Assembly (NCBI RefSeq): GCF_000758605.1
Contig: NZ_CP009282.1
Span: 620,001 to 684,000 of the forward strand
Source of the DNA: Paenibacillus sp. FSL R5-0912
GTDB lineage: Bacteria > Bacillota > Bacilli > Paenibacillales > Paenibacillaceae
DNA: 64,000 bases
Reading direction: 5' to 3'
The notes under the pieces are model-generated. The model made no database searches. It saw only the letters and a list, made by a program, of their open reading frames with translations, and was not told where the DNA came from. Position 1 is the first letter of the stretch. Each line of letters begins with the position of its first letter. The position numbers and the translations under genes were made by a program. Positions 32,824 through 40,884 of the stretch are shown here, one piece after another.

Positions 32824-33933
32824 ATGAGCAAAGAGATCATACCAGCGGGCCAGGCCATTAGCATAACCGTACAGTTTATTATGGGTAGTTCATTATTCAT
32901 GGGCGTGGCCGGGCAGTCCGGCAGCAGCAGCTGGATTGCCCTGATTATAGCCATAATACTGGCTGTGCCGCTCATGCTCATCTACGCGAGGCTTCATGTC
33001 CTGTTTCCGGGTAAGAATCTGTTTGATATGCTGATCGAAGTATTCGGTCCTATTGTTGGCCGGCTGGGTTCCTGCCTGTACATCTTCTACGCGCTGCATC
33101 TGGGGGCGCTTGTGCTGCGGAATTTCGGGGAATTCAGCAAGACGGTTGCCTTAACCTCAACGCCGATGATCGCTCCTATGCTAATGATCGGACTGCTATG
33201 CGTCTGGGTAGTCATTGCAGGAATAGAGGTGATCGGCAGAAGCGCTAAATTCCTGCTGCTGTTTAGTTACATGGTGATTATACTGATCCAGTTCCTTTCG
33301 GTTCCTAAATTTGAGTTCCATCATCTTTTGCCGCTGCTGGACCGCGGATGGAGGCCTGTCTTTGGAGATGCAGCAGGAGCATTTACGTTTCCATTTGCCG
33401 AGATTGTGGTCTTTCTGGGCGCCTTCAATGTGCTGCCTGCCAAAGGCTCCGCCAGACGGGTGCTTGTAAGCGGAACACTGATTGCGGGAATAACTATAAT
33501 TATAATTACTTTCCGTAATTTACTGGTGCTGGGTCCTGATATTATGTCAAGTCTGTATTTTCCCTCGTATGTGGCTATCAGCAGAATTAACATTGGCGAT
33601 TTCCTGACCAGAATTGAGGGCTCGGGGGCCATAGTATTTGTAACCACGATGTTCATTAAAGTCAGTCTTTGCCTGTACGTCACCTGTATTGGCTTGGCCA
33701 GAGTTTTCAAATTGAAGAGCTACCGGTCGGTGGTGCTGCAGATGGGACTTATCATGGTCTATCTATCCGATTTCATTTACACGGATATTATGGATATGCA
33801 GTATTTTGCGTATCATATCTATAAGATATACGCACTCCCGTTCCAGGTAGTTATTCCTGTAATTCTATGGATTACTGCGGAGATTCTCTCCCGGGGAAAG
33901 GGGCGCAGGCTTGCGGCTTCCCGGCAGCAGTAG
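32824..33933 (+). CDS. spore germination permease, GerAB/B subunit
   Basis: 369 residues from ATG 32824 (AGAAGGAGGAGA ahead). Ten transmembrane helices of the amino-acid permease-like GerAB fold (PF03845), beginning ISITVQFIMGSSLFMGVAGQSG. Holds the germinant-binding site in the family. Last gene of the operon, here in the order A-C-D-B. An in-frame extension to 32686 lies inside the D gene and is not needed. Confidence 0.93.
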   Translation: MSKEIIPAGQAISITVQFIMGSSLFMGVAGQSGSSSWIALIIAIILAVPLMLIYARLHVLFPGKNLFDMLIEVFGPIVGRLGSCLYIFYALHLGALVLRNFGEFSKTVALTSTPMIAPMLMIGLLCVWVVIAGIEVIGRSAKFLLLFSYMVIILIQFLSVPKFEFHHLLPLLDRGWRPVFGDAAGAFTFPFAEIVVFLGAFNVLPAKGSARRVLVSGTLIAGITIIIITFRNLLVLGPDIMSSLYFPSYVAISRINIGDFLTRIEGSGAIVFVTTMFIKVSLCLYVTCIGLARVFKLKSYRSVVLQMGLIMVYLSDFIYTDIMDMQYFAYHIYKIYALPFQVVIPVILWITAEILSRGKGRRLAASRQQ

Positions 33934-34090
33934 CCCGCAAGCGCTGAAGAACAACGTTTAACACGTTTTGAGATAAGATACTTAACTTAGGCGTTATTAC
34001 CCTTAGTCCCACATTGTGGGGCTATTTAATGTCCAATGATTTAGAATTTAGCTATAATGAGAGGCAGAGACTAACGTTTGAGAATCAGAG

Positions 34091-34127
34091 GGGGATTTTG
34101 GAACTGCAGGAGCGGAAGCGACCGCCT
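34091..34127. repeat. 36-base dispersed motif, second copy
   Basis: A 36-base stretch beginning GGGGATTTTGGAACTG matches 11116-11153 with two differences. It stands in the spacer 33934-34161 between the germination operon and a hydrolase gene and could be the relic of a MITE-like element; no terminal inverted repeat was found around this copy. Confidence 0.75.
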
Positions 34128-34161
34128 CTATACAACAGGTTAACGAAAGGCGTGAGAATAG

Positions 34162-34782
34162 ATGAGTGTGTCCAGCATCGTAATGTCCTCGCATTGGGGC
34201 AGGGAGGTCAGACATAAGTATGTTGTGCAAGGCTCCAAAGCGCTGGTCGTGGTATTTCCGGGACAGAATTATTCTGCCGAGCGGCCCCTGCTGGAATATG
34301 CAGGCAAGCTGGCCCGTGAATACGGCTGTGATCTGCTGCTGCTGGAATATGGATACCAAAGTGCACGGATGGCCTTCAAACGTGAAGAGATCGATATTGT
34401 CGCAGAAGAATGCAAGGTGGCACTTGCTTCGCTTCCGGAGTATGAGCAGCTGCTGTTCATCAGCAAGAGCATGGGGACCGTTATCGCCGGTAAGGTGGCT
34501 TCAGAGACGGGAATGGGGGAGAAGATATCCCAGCTGTTCCTTACTCCGGTAGCTGAAAGTATCCCTTACATTAAGCAGAGCCGGGGCAGCGTTATTTACG
34601 GCGGGAGTGACCCGATGTTCACCGAGCAGCATTCCACCGAGCTCAGCGGCTTGAAGCAGGTACGGGTGTACAGAATTGATGACGCTAACCATTCTCTGGA
34701 AGTGGGCAGTGTCAATGAATCGCTGGCCGTACTGCTGGTCATTATTAATTTCTATCATGAGTTTTTCCGCGATTCACTTTAA
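34162..34782 (+). CDS. alpha/beta-hydrolase family protein
   Basis: 206 residues of the alpha/beta-hydrolase fold: nucleophile Ser in FISKSMGTVIAG, Asp in YGGSDPMF, His in DDANHSLEV. The nucleophile elbow SxSxxG variant (SKSMG) differs from GxSxG, as in the dienelactone-hydrolase relatives. Start is uncertain: ATG 34162 has GGCGTGAG only; ATG 34183 is also in frame. Followed by a monooxygenase gene 15 bases away. Confidence 0.75.
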   Translation: MSVSSIVMSSHWGREVRHKYVVQGSKALVVVFPGQNYSAERPLLEYAGKLAREYGCDLLLLEYGYQSARMAFKREEIDIVAEECKVALASLPEYEQLLFISKSMGTVIAGKVASETGMGEKISQLFLTPVAESIPYIKQSRGSVIYGGSDPMFTEQHSTELSGLKQVRVYRIDDANHSLEVGSVNESLAVLLVIINFYHEFFRDSL

Positions 34783-34797
34783 GGGAGAGATAAAAAC

Positions 34798-35094
34798 ATG
34801 ATTACAGAAGCGGCAATGCTGCAGGTGAAGCCGGGACTGACCCGGCAGTTTGAACAGAGCTTCAAGGAGGCCTCTCCGCTGATTGCCTCGATTGATGGTT
34901 ATTTGGGGCATGAGCTCCAGCACTGTATGGAGGATGACCATAAATATCTGCTGATTGTCAGATGGCGCAGCCTGGAGGATCACACGGTGGGATTCAGAGA
35001 ATCGGCCCAGTATCAGGAGTGGAAAGCGCTGCTGCATCATTACTACAGCCCTTTCCCGGTAGTGGAGCATTATACCCGGATCAATCTGGACTAG
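34798..35094 (+). CDS. antibiotic biosynthesis monooxygenase (ABM) domain protein
   Basis: 98 residues with the ABM fold: TEAAMLQVKPGLTRQFEQSFKEA, then ELQHCMEDDHKYLLIVRWRSLEDHTVGFRES. The WxxLEDH pattern, with the His, is the active-site edge of the family. AAGGGAGAG ahead of ATG. It is a second ABM gene next to the hydrolase and APH genes, distinct from the one at 23368. Confidence 0.85.
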   Translation: MITEAAMLQVKPGLTRQFEQSFKEASPLIASIDGYLGHELQHCMEDDHKYLLIVRWRSLEDHTVGFRESAQYQEWKALLHHYYSPFPVVEHYTRINLD

Positions 35095-35110
35095 AGGAAA
35101 GGAAGAGCGG

Positions 35111-35926
35111 ATGCTGGGGAAAATAATTGGAAAAGGCCGGACTGCGGAAGTCATGGAGTATGGCGAAGGAAGGATTCTTAAGCTCTACCTGGATGAGGTT
35201 CCGGAGCATCATGTGGACTGGGAATACGACATCAGTACATATGTCTTTGAACAGGGAGTGCGTACCCCGCAGCCGGTTGAGCTTGTTGCGGAAGAGGGCA
35301 GGAAGGGAATTGTGTTCCAGCAGATCCATGGTCCTTCGCTGCTGAAGCTGATGGGTGCCAAACCTTGGCTAATCTCCAGCTACGCGAGGCAGATGGCGGC
35401 TCTTCATTACAGCCTCCATCAGCTTGCAGGCCCGGGTGAAGCTGGAGAACAGAAACAGCGGCTGAAGCAGAATGTTATTGCTGCACCTATGCTTAATATG
35501 GAAGAGAAGGCACCTATTCTATCTCAGCTGGAGCTGCTTCCGGACGGGAACAAGCTTTGTCATGGGGATTTCCATCCGGACAATGTGCTGATGGACGGGC
35601 AGCTGTGGGTCATTGACTGGATGACTGCCGTTTCGGGAAATCCTGCGGCAGATGCTGCGCGGTCCGTAGTCATGTTCAGTATAGGTGCCATGCCTAAACA
35701 TGCCTCTTTGTTCACCAAAATGTTCTTAGGCTTCGCCAGAAAGCGGATGACGAGTCAATATACCCGTGAATATGTGAGACTATCAGGGCTATCCCTGGCA
35801 GACATTGAAGCTTGGATACTGCCGGTAGCGGCCGCACGGCTGGTAGAGTGGCTTCCGGTACCTGAGAAGGAGCAACTGGTCCGCGAAATCCGCAAACGCC
35901 TGAGAGCAATGCCGCCCGCCCAATAA
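35111..35926 (+). CDS. aminoglycoside phosphotransferase/choline kinase-like protein
   Basis: 271 residues of the APH kinase fold: the catalytic loop CHGDFHPDNVL (HxDxxxxN) and the metal-binding VIDWMTA, both intact, so it should phosphorylate a small molecule. N-terminal glycine loop is short (GKGRTAEV). Resistance should not be assumed; chromosomal relatives act on other substrates. 15 bases after the ABM gene, so likely co-transcribed. GAGGAAAGGAAGAG ahead of ATG. Confidence 0.85.
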   Translation: MLGKIIGKGRTAEVMEYGEGRILKLYLDEVPEHHVDWEYDISTYVFEQGVRTPQPVELVAEEGRKGIVFQQIHGPSLLKLMGAKPWLISSYARQMAALHYSLHQLAGPGEAGEQKQRLKQNVIAAPMLNMEEKAPILSQLELLPDGNKLCHGDFHPDNVLMDGQLWVIDWMTAVSGNPAADAARSVVMFSIGAMPKHASLFTKMFLGFARKRMTSQYTREYVRLSGLSLADIEAWILPVAAARLVEWLPVPEKEQLVREIRKRLRAMPPAQ

Positions 35927-35951
35927 TCTTCAAGAGAAAGCAGGTACGCTT

Positions 35952-36497
35952 ATGAGTACATACATTGCACTGCTGCGCGGGATTAATGTCGGCGGCAACA
36001 AGTTGATCAAAATGCAGGAGCTTAAGGCAATGTTCGCAGAGCTCCAGTATGAGAATGTACGGACTTATATCCAGAGCGGAAATGTTGTATTTGAGAGTGA
36101 AGAGTCTTCCGCCATCCGGCTCTCTGAGGTGATCAGCCAGCGCATTCAGGAGACCTTCGGATTCGGGGTGCCCGTGATCATCCGTTCCCTGGAGGAACTG
36201 GAAGCGGTCATTGCCGGCAATCCTTTCCCGCTGACGGAGCCGGAGGAATTCAAACGTCTGTACGTTTCGTTTCTGGACGCTGAGCCTTCGGCTGAGGCGC
36301 TGGAGATGATTCGTCCCTATGAGGATGGAGCGGACAGGGTGCGGGTGGTCGGTAAAGAAATGTACACCTACTATGAGGTGAGTGTAAGTGAATCGCCGCT
36401 CTTCAAAGTACAGTTCGACAGACTGCTGGGCACAACCCTCACCGCACGCAACTGGAATACCCTTGGTAAGGTGACAGCATTGGCCCGCAAGCCGTAG
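35952..36497 (+). CDS. DUF1697 protein
   Basis: 181 residues starting YIALLRGINVGGNKLIKM, the unmistakable DUF1697 N-terminus, followed by VRTYIQSGNVVFES and the end TARNWNTLGKV. Function of the family is not established. AAGAGAAAGCAGG precedes ATG; same strand as the preceding kinase gene and 25 bases after it. Confidence 0.92.
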   Translation: MSTYIALLRGINVGGNKLIKMQELKAMFAELQYENVRTYIQSGNVVFESEESSAIRLSEVISQRIQETFGFGVPVIIRSLEELEAVIAGNPFPLTEPEEFKRLYVSFLDAEPSAEALEMIRPYEDGADRVRVVGKEMYTYYEVSVSESPLFKVQFDRLLGTTLTARNWNTLGKVTALARKP

Positions 36498-36531
36498 CTT
36501 GAGGATTTCGCACTTTGTGCTTTATTTTATA

Positions 36532-36590
36532 ACCCCGCTTCCGTTATTACGGTGCCGCTCCTGAAGCATGGACGGCGAAGCGGGGCTGTT
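36532..36590 (+). terminator. likely terminator of the 34-36.5 kb gene cluster
   Basis: ACCCCGCTTCCGT pairs imperfectly with ACGGCGAAGCGGGGCT across a longer loop, followed by GTTTG. Confidence 0.5.
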
Positions 36591-36731
36591 TGCCGTTCAT
36601 TTGTATTAGGCCAGTGTTTCAGCAAACATTCAGCCTGATTTCATTATGAGTTAAGGTAAGGATGCAATAATACACCTATACAAAGATAAGGCCGGTCAAC
36701 AAGGCGTCTTACCGGATGTCAAGAAGAACGG

Positions 36732-38900
36732 ATGGGAGTGGATGAATCAATGAAATTACTGAAAAGGCTGGGTTCAGACGTTGTATTGCTGGGTATTCTG
36801 CTGCTGGCGGCGGTTCTGTACGGGTATGGAATCTGGAATGATCAATATGTCAATACGTACTACACTACCGCAGTAGGGAGCATGCTGCAGAGCTTCCATA
36901 ATTTCTTCTTCGCCTCCCTTGACTCGGCAGGGTCAGTGACTGTCGATAAGCCGCCGGTAACGTTCTGGCTGCAGACATTAAGCGCGCTGATCTTTGGCCT
37001 GCATGGCTGGAGTGTCATACTGCCGCAGGCACTGGGCGGTGTAGGCTCTGTATTCATTGTCTATCTGCTTGTGAAGCCTACCTTCGGCCGGGCAGCGGCA
37101 CGGCTCGCGGCGCTGGCTATGGCGGCTACACCGGTAGCAGCGGCGGTAAGCCGCACGAACAATATTGACGCGCTGCTGGTGTTTACTTTGCTGCTGGGGG
37201 CATGGTTTCTGTTCAGAGGCATCAGAATGCACAGGATGGGCAGCTTGCTCGCTGCATTCGGGCTGATTGGTGTAGCCTTCAATGAGAAGATGCTGCAGGC
37301 TTATATGGTCGTTCCGGCATTCTATCTGTTCTATATCTTGGCGGCCAAGGTCAACTGGAAGAAGAAAACAGGCACTTTGGCAGCCTGCACCGCAGTGCTG
37401 CTGGCCGTTTCGCTCTCATGGGCAGTAGTCGTAGATTCCATTCCTGCGGACAAACGTCCTTATATCGGAAGCAGCGGAACCAACTCTGTACTCAATCTGG
37501 CCTTTGGATATAACGGTGTTTCCCGTTTGACCGGTGACCGAGGGACTGGCGGTGGCGGAATGCCAGCAATGAATGGGGAGATGCCTGGATTTGGCAGTGA
37601 AATGCCGGCAATGAATGGAGCCGGCGGTTCGTGGGCTGCTGCCGGGCAAGAACAGGTGCAGAGCCAGGATTCTGCGGCCGGGGATGATCAGGGCCGTGGC
37701 AACAATGGAGCCGCCCCAGGCCAAGGCGACGGAAGCCGGGAGCCGGCTGCCGGACAGGATGGCGGAATGCAGGGACAAGGTGGCGGAAGAGGGTTTGAAG
37801 GAGGTGGTCCCGGGTTTGACGGCGGTGCCGGCGGTCAAGGCGGCCCAGGCGGCCCAGGCGGAATGAATGGCGGAGGCGGGATGTTCAACACAGGTACAGC
37901 CGGCCCGCTGCGGTTGTTCCAATCCGAATTATCCGGTCAAGCCAGCTGGCTGCTGCCGTTCGTGTTGTTTGGCTGCATCGGAATTTTTGCCAGCCTTCGC
38001 CGCAAGAACTTCACCCGGAAGCATAAGGAGGCCTTGTTCTGGCTCGCCTGGCTGGTGCCGGTGATGGGATTCTTCAGTATCGCAGGATTCTTCCACCAAT
38101 ACTATCTGATCATGATGGCTCCGCCGGTTGCGGCGCTGGCAGGTGCAGGCTGGTCGCAGCTCTGGAGCTATTACAAGGAACGTGCGACCAGGCTGTCCTG
38201 GCTGCTTCCCGCAGCGGTACTTGCTACCACGGTACTTGAGGTGTATATCATACATCCTTATGACGATACCATCGGCAGCGGCTGGTCTACCGGTGTTCTG
38301 GCAGCGGGCGTTGCAGTATCGGTACTGCTGGTGATCCTGCGGATGCTGAAAGGCACCATAGTTAAGCAGTCTCTGGTGCATGCCGCGGCTGTAACAGGAC
38401 TTCTCGTGCTGCTGATTGGCCCGCTCTACTGGGCGTTTACACCGATCATATACGGCAATAACAGCATGACTCCGGCAGCCGGCCCGGACAGCAGCGGCTT
38501 TGGCGGTATGGGCGGCAGGAATAGTGCTACAGGAATTAATGAGAATCTGCTGGCTTATCTCAAGGAACATAACACCGGTGAGAAATACCTGTTCGCAGCG
38601 ATGGATTATGGAACAGCTGGTGCTTATATTATCGACGAAGGCGAGTCAGTGGTTATCCTTAACGGATTCAACGCCTCGGATGTACCGTATACAACAGATT
38701 CACTGAAGGCATTGGTGGAGAGCGGTCAAGTGAAGTACTTCCTGGTATCCAGCGGCGGTATGGGCGGAGGACGCGGAGGCGGCAGCTCTGAAATTACTTC
38801 CTGGATCACTGATAACGGGACTGAGGTTCCTTCCGCAGACTGGCAGGGAACACAGACTGGCGGCAATGGCGGAACATTATACGAAGTAACCCTTAATTAA
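36732..38900 (+). CDS. GT39/PMT-like membrane glycosyltransferase with Gly-rich insert (YkcB type)
   Basis: 722 residues, many transmembrane helices. The first loop has DSAGSVTVDKPPVTFWLQ and the next SRTNNIDALLVFTLLLGAWFLFRG, the acidic active-site loop and helix of lipid-linked sugar transferases of the YkcB/ArnT class. Between about residues 265 and 385 there is a low-complexity insert rich in Gly, Met, Gln and Pro, and a second Gly stretch near 590. It is followed by a GT2 gene, the YkcB-YkcC pairing. ATG 36750 is an alternative start. Confidence 0.88.
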   Translation: MGVDESMKLLKRLGSDVVLLGILLLAAVLYGYGIWNDQYVNTYYTTAVGSMLQSFHNFFFASLDSAGSVTVDKPPVTFWLQTLSALIFGLHGWSVILPQALGGVGSVFIVYLLVKPTFGRAAARLAALAMAATPVAAAVSRTNNIDALLVFTLLLGAWFLFRGIRMHRMGSLLAAFGLIGVAFNEKMLQAYMVVPAFYLFYILAAKVNWKKKTGTLAACTAVLLAVSLSWAVVVDSIPADKRPYIGSSGTNSVLNLAFGYNGVSRLTGDRGTGGGGMPAMNGEMPGFGSEMPAMNGAGGSWAAAGQEQVQSQDSAAGDDQGRGNNGAAPGQGDGSREPAAGQDGGMQGQGGGRGFEGGGPGFDGGAGGQGGPGGPGGMNGGGGMFNTGTAGPLRLFQSELSGQASWLLPFVLFGCIGIFASLRRKNFTRKHKEALFWLAWLVPVMGFFSIAGFFHQYYLIMMAPPVAALAGAGWSQLWSYYKERATRLSWLLPAAVLATTVLEVYIIHPYDDTIGSGWSTGVLAAGVAVSVLLVILRMLKGTIVKQSLVHAAAVTGLLVLLIGPLYWAFTPIIYGNNSMTPAAGPDSSGFGGMGGRNSATGINENLLAYLKEHNTGEKYLFAAMDYGTAGAYIIDEGESVVILNGFNASDVPYTTDSLKALVESGQVKYFLVSSGGMGGGRGGGSSEITSWITDNGTEVPSADWQGTQTGGNGGTLYEVTLN

Positions 38901-38930
38901 GTTACTACATCATTTGAGGAGGAGCTGCCC

Positions 38931-39914
38931 ATGAGCACCAAAGTACGCTATTCCATAATTATACCGATGTTCAATGAAGAGGAAGTGATTCAGGAGACGT
39001 ACCGGCGGATCAAGAAAGTGATGGGAGCTACTGGTGAGTCCTATGAGCTGCTCTTCGTCAATGACGGAAGTACAGACAACTGTGCGCAGATGATCGAGGA
39101 GTACAGCTATTGGGATGAAAGTGTCAAGCTGATTGATTTGTCCCGTAATTTCGGCCACCAGATCGCCATCACTGCAGGTATGGATTACTCCCTGGGCGAT
39201 GCCGTTGTCATTATTGATGCGGATCTGCAGGACCCGCCCGAACTGATCCTCGATATGATTGCCGAATGGAAAAAAGGCTATGAGGTCGTATACGCCAAAC
39301 GCATCAAACGAAACGGGGAATCGCTGTTCAAAAAGTGGACAGCAGCCCTCTTCTACCGGGTGCTCCGTTATTCAACAGATATCTCTATCCCGGTAGATAC
39401 CGGCGATTTCCGCCTCATTGACCGCAAGGTCTGCGATGAGCTGAAGCGTCTGCCGGAGAAAAACCGTTTTGTCCGCGGACTGGTAAGCTGGGTGGGCTTT
39501 CGCCAGAAGGCGCTCGAATACGAGCGGGAGGAACGTTTGGCCGGAGAAACCAAATATCCGCTGAAGCGCATGATTAAGCTGTCGCTGGACGGTATTACAT
39601 CCTTCTCGTATAAACCGCTGAAGCTGGCGGGCTATCTCGGAGCCCTGCTGTCCGCATCCGGCTTTTTGTACCTTATGTATGTGCTCTACCTGGCGCTCTT
39701 TACGGACGCGGCCGTTAAAGGGTGGGCGTCGATGATCGGCATTACACTAACCTTTAACGGCTTTGTGCTAATTATGCTGGGCGTGCTGGGCGAGTATGTC
39801 GGCCGGATCTATGATGAATCCAAGGGACGTCCGCTTTACATTGTACAGGAGTTCTACGGCGGCAGACCGCAGCAAAATACGCAGAAGCACAGAGTAGCCC
39901 ATCTTGACAAATAA
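38931..39914 (+). CDS. GT2 undecaprenyl-phosphate glycosyltransferase (YkcC/GtrB-like)
   Basis: 327 residues: GT-A domain with VNDGSTDN and VIIDADLQDPPE (the DxD-type DAD), then two C-terminal helices near 235-300 as in bactoprenol glucosyltransferases. It makes the lipid-P-sugar donor for the GT39 enzyme just upstream (30 bases apart). Ends at a perfect terminator. AGGAGGAGCTGCCC ahead of ATG. Confidence 0.92.
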   Translation: MSTKVRYSIIIPMFNEEEVIQETYRRIKKVMGATGESYELLFVNDGSTDNCAQMIEEYSYWDESVKLIDLSRNFGHQIAITAGMDYSLGDAVVIIDADLQDPPELILDMIAEWKKGYEVVYAKRIKRNGESLFKKWTAALFYRVLRYSTDISIPVDTGDFRLIDRKVCDELKRLPEKNRFVRGLVSWVGFRQKALEYEREERLAGETKYPLKRMIKLSLDGITSFSYKPLKLAGYLGALLSASGFLYLMYVLYLALFTDAAVKGWASMIGITLTFNGFVLIMLGVLGEYVGRIYDESKGRPLYIVQEFYGGRPQQNTQKHRVAHLDK

Positions 39915-39920
39915 TTGAAG

Positions 39921-39974
39921 GCTGCTCGGGCCGATCACGGCAAGCGAGCCGTGATCGGCCCGAGCAGCTTTTTG
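39921..39974 (+). terminator. very strong intrinsic terminator
   Basis: A perfect 21-bp stem (39921-39941 with 39948-39968, loop AAGCGA), starting GCTGCTCGGGCC, followed by TTTTTG. Confidence 0.95.
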
Positions 39975-40058
39975 CTGCGGCTGAACTCTGGAGCATTCTC
40001 GTTAACCCCCAAGCCTCTAAGGCTCAACGCCCCGTTATGGCACCCGGCTCAAGAATCC

Positions 40059-40096
40059 GACCCGCCCCTCATCCATGGATGAAAGGCGGGTCGTTT
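40059..40096. terminator. terminator between convergent genes
   Basis: GACCCGCC (40059-40066) pairs with GGCGGGTC (40085-40092) with the inner pair CATCCATGGATG. It serves the flavoprotein gene on the minus strand or read-through from the plus strand. Confidence 0.55.
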
Positions 40097-40134
40097 AGGC
40101 ATTGTTTAATGGGATTCTTAATAGTCTGCGTGAA

Positions 40135-40701
40135 TTAAGCCTTTAGCAAGTCATGATCAACATACCGCGCGCCGTTCAGCTCACTGATAATATTAACCGC
40201 AACCTTGGCCCCGTCTCCGGCAGTAATAATTGCGTGCACACTTACACCGGCAACTGTTCCTGCTGCCCAGATGCCGTCAATGTTCGTTTTGCCTTCTGCA
40301 GTAGCTGCAATAACCGTCTTGATTCTTGGCTCCGTGCCATCCTTGGTTTCCACTCCGGCCTTGGCAGCCAGATCAGTCAGAACCCCTGTAGCCAGAATAA
40401 CATGCTTGGCCTCATAGGTAGCGCCGCTCTCGGTCTCGATTACGAAGCCTTCACCGCTTGCGCTCAGTCCGGTTGCCTGCTCGGCTACGAGTTCAGCTCC
40501 GAATTTCACGGCCTGCTTATGTCCGGTCTCCACAAGGTCGGGTCCGCCGATTTCGCTGATTCCGTAAAAGTTCTCATACCAGCCTCTGCGGGTCATGCCT
40601 TTGTCATTGTCGATCAACAGTGTTTTTTTGCCCGCCTTGGCGGCGAACAATGCGGCACTTGCCCCGGCAGGACCGGCGCCGATAATAGCGATTTCGTACA
40701 T
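40135..40701 (-). CDS. FAD-dependent thioredoxin reductase-like protein, short form
   Basis: 188 residues with the FAD-binding GAGPAGASAALFAAKAG at 8-24 and the C-terminal WAAGTVAGVSVHAIITAGDGAKVA motif. It lacks the NADPH domain and the CxxC dithiol of thioredoxin reductase, so it is a single-domain relative. Likely oxidoreductase of unknown partner. GGAGGTTACATC ahead of ATG on the minus strand. Confidence 0.85.
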   Translation of the reverse strand: MYEIAIIGAGPAGASAALFAAKAGKKTLLIDNDKGMTRRGWYENFYGISEIGGPDLVETGHKQAVKFGAELVAEQATGLSASGEGFVIETESGATYEAKHVILATGVLTDLAAKAGVETKDGTEPRIKTVIAATAEGKTNIDGIWAAGTVAGVSVHAIITAGDGAKVAVNIISELNGARYVDHDLLKA

Positions 40702-40884
40702 GATGTAACCTCCTAAAAGTTTTGTTAGTAGCTTAGCTTCAGTGAAATCCTTCCGACAAAACTCACTTCGGAAGCTTAAGCTTAAGTTTGCTAGCCTAGC
40801 CTCTATGAATGATCTTGATGAAGCATTCTATGAGGGCGGCCCTTTCTTCTGCTAACTATTATATCGTTAATTACAGGTCATTAG

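Noticed and set aside
34014..34217. 67-residue frame before the hydrolase gene
   Set aside because: Contains the dispersed 36-base motif; overlaps the hydrolase start and has no family features.
35111..35926. Aminoglycoside resistance gene
   Set aside because: The APH fold is shared by many metabolic kinases; nothing in sequence or context indicates antibiotic resistance.
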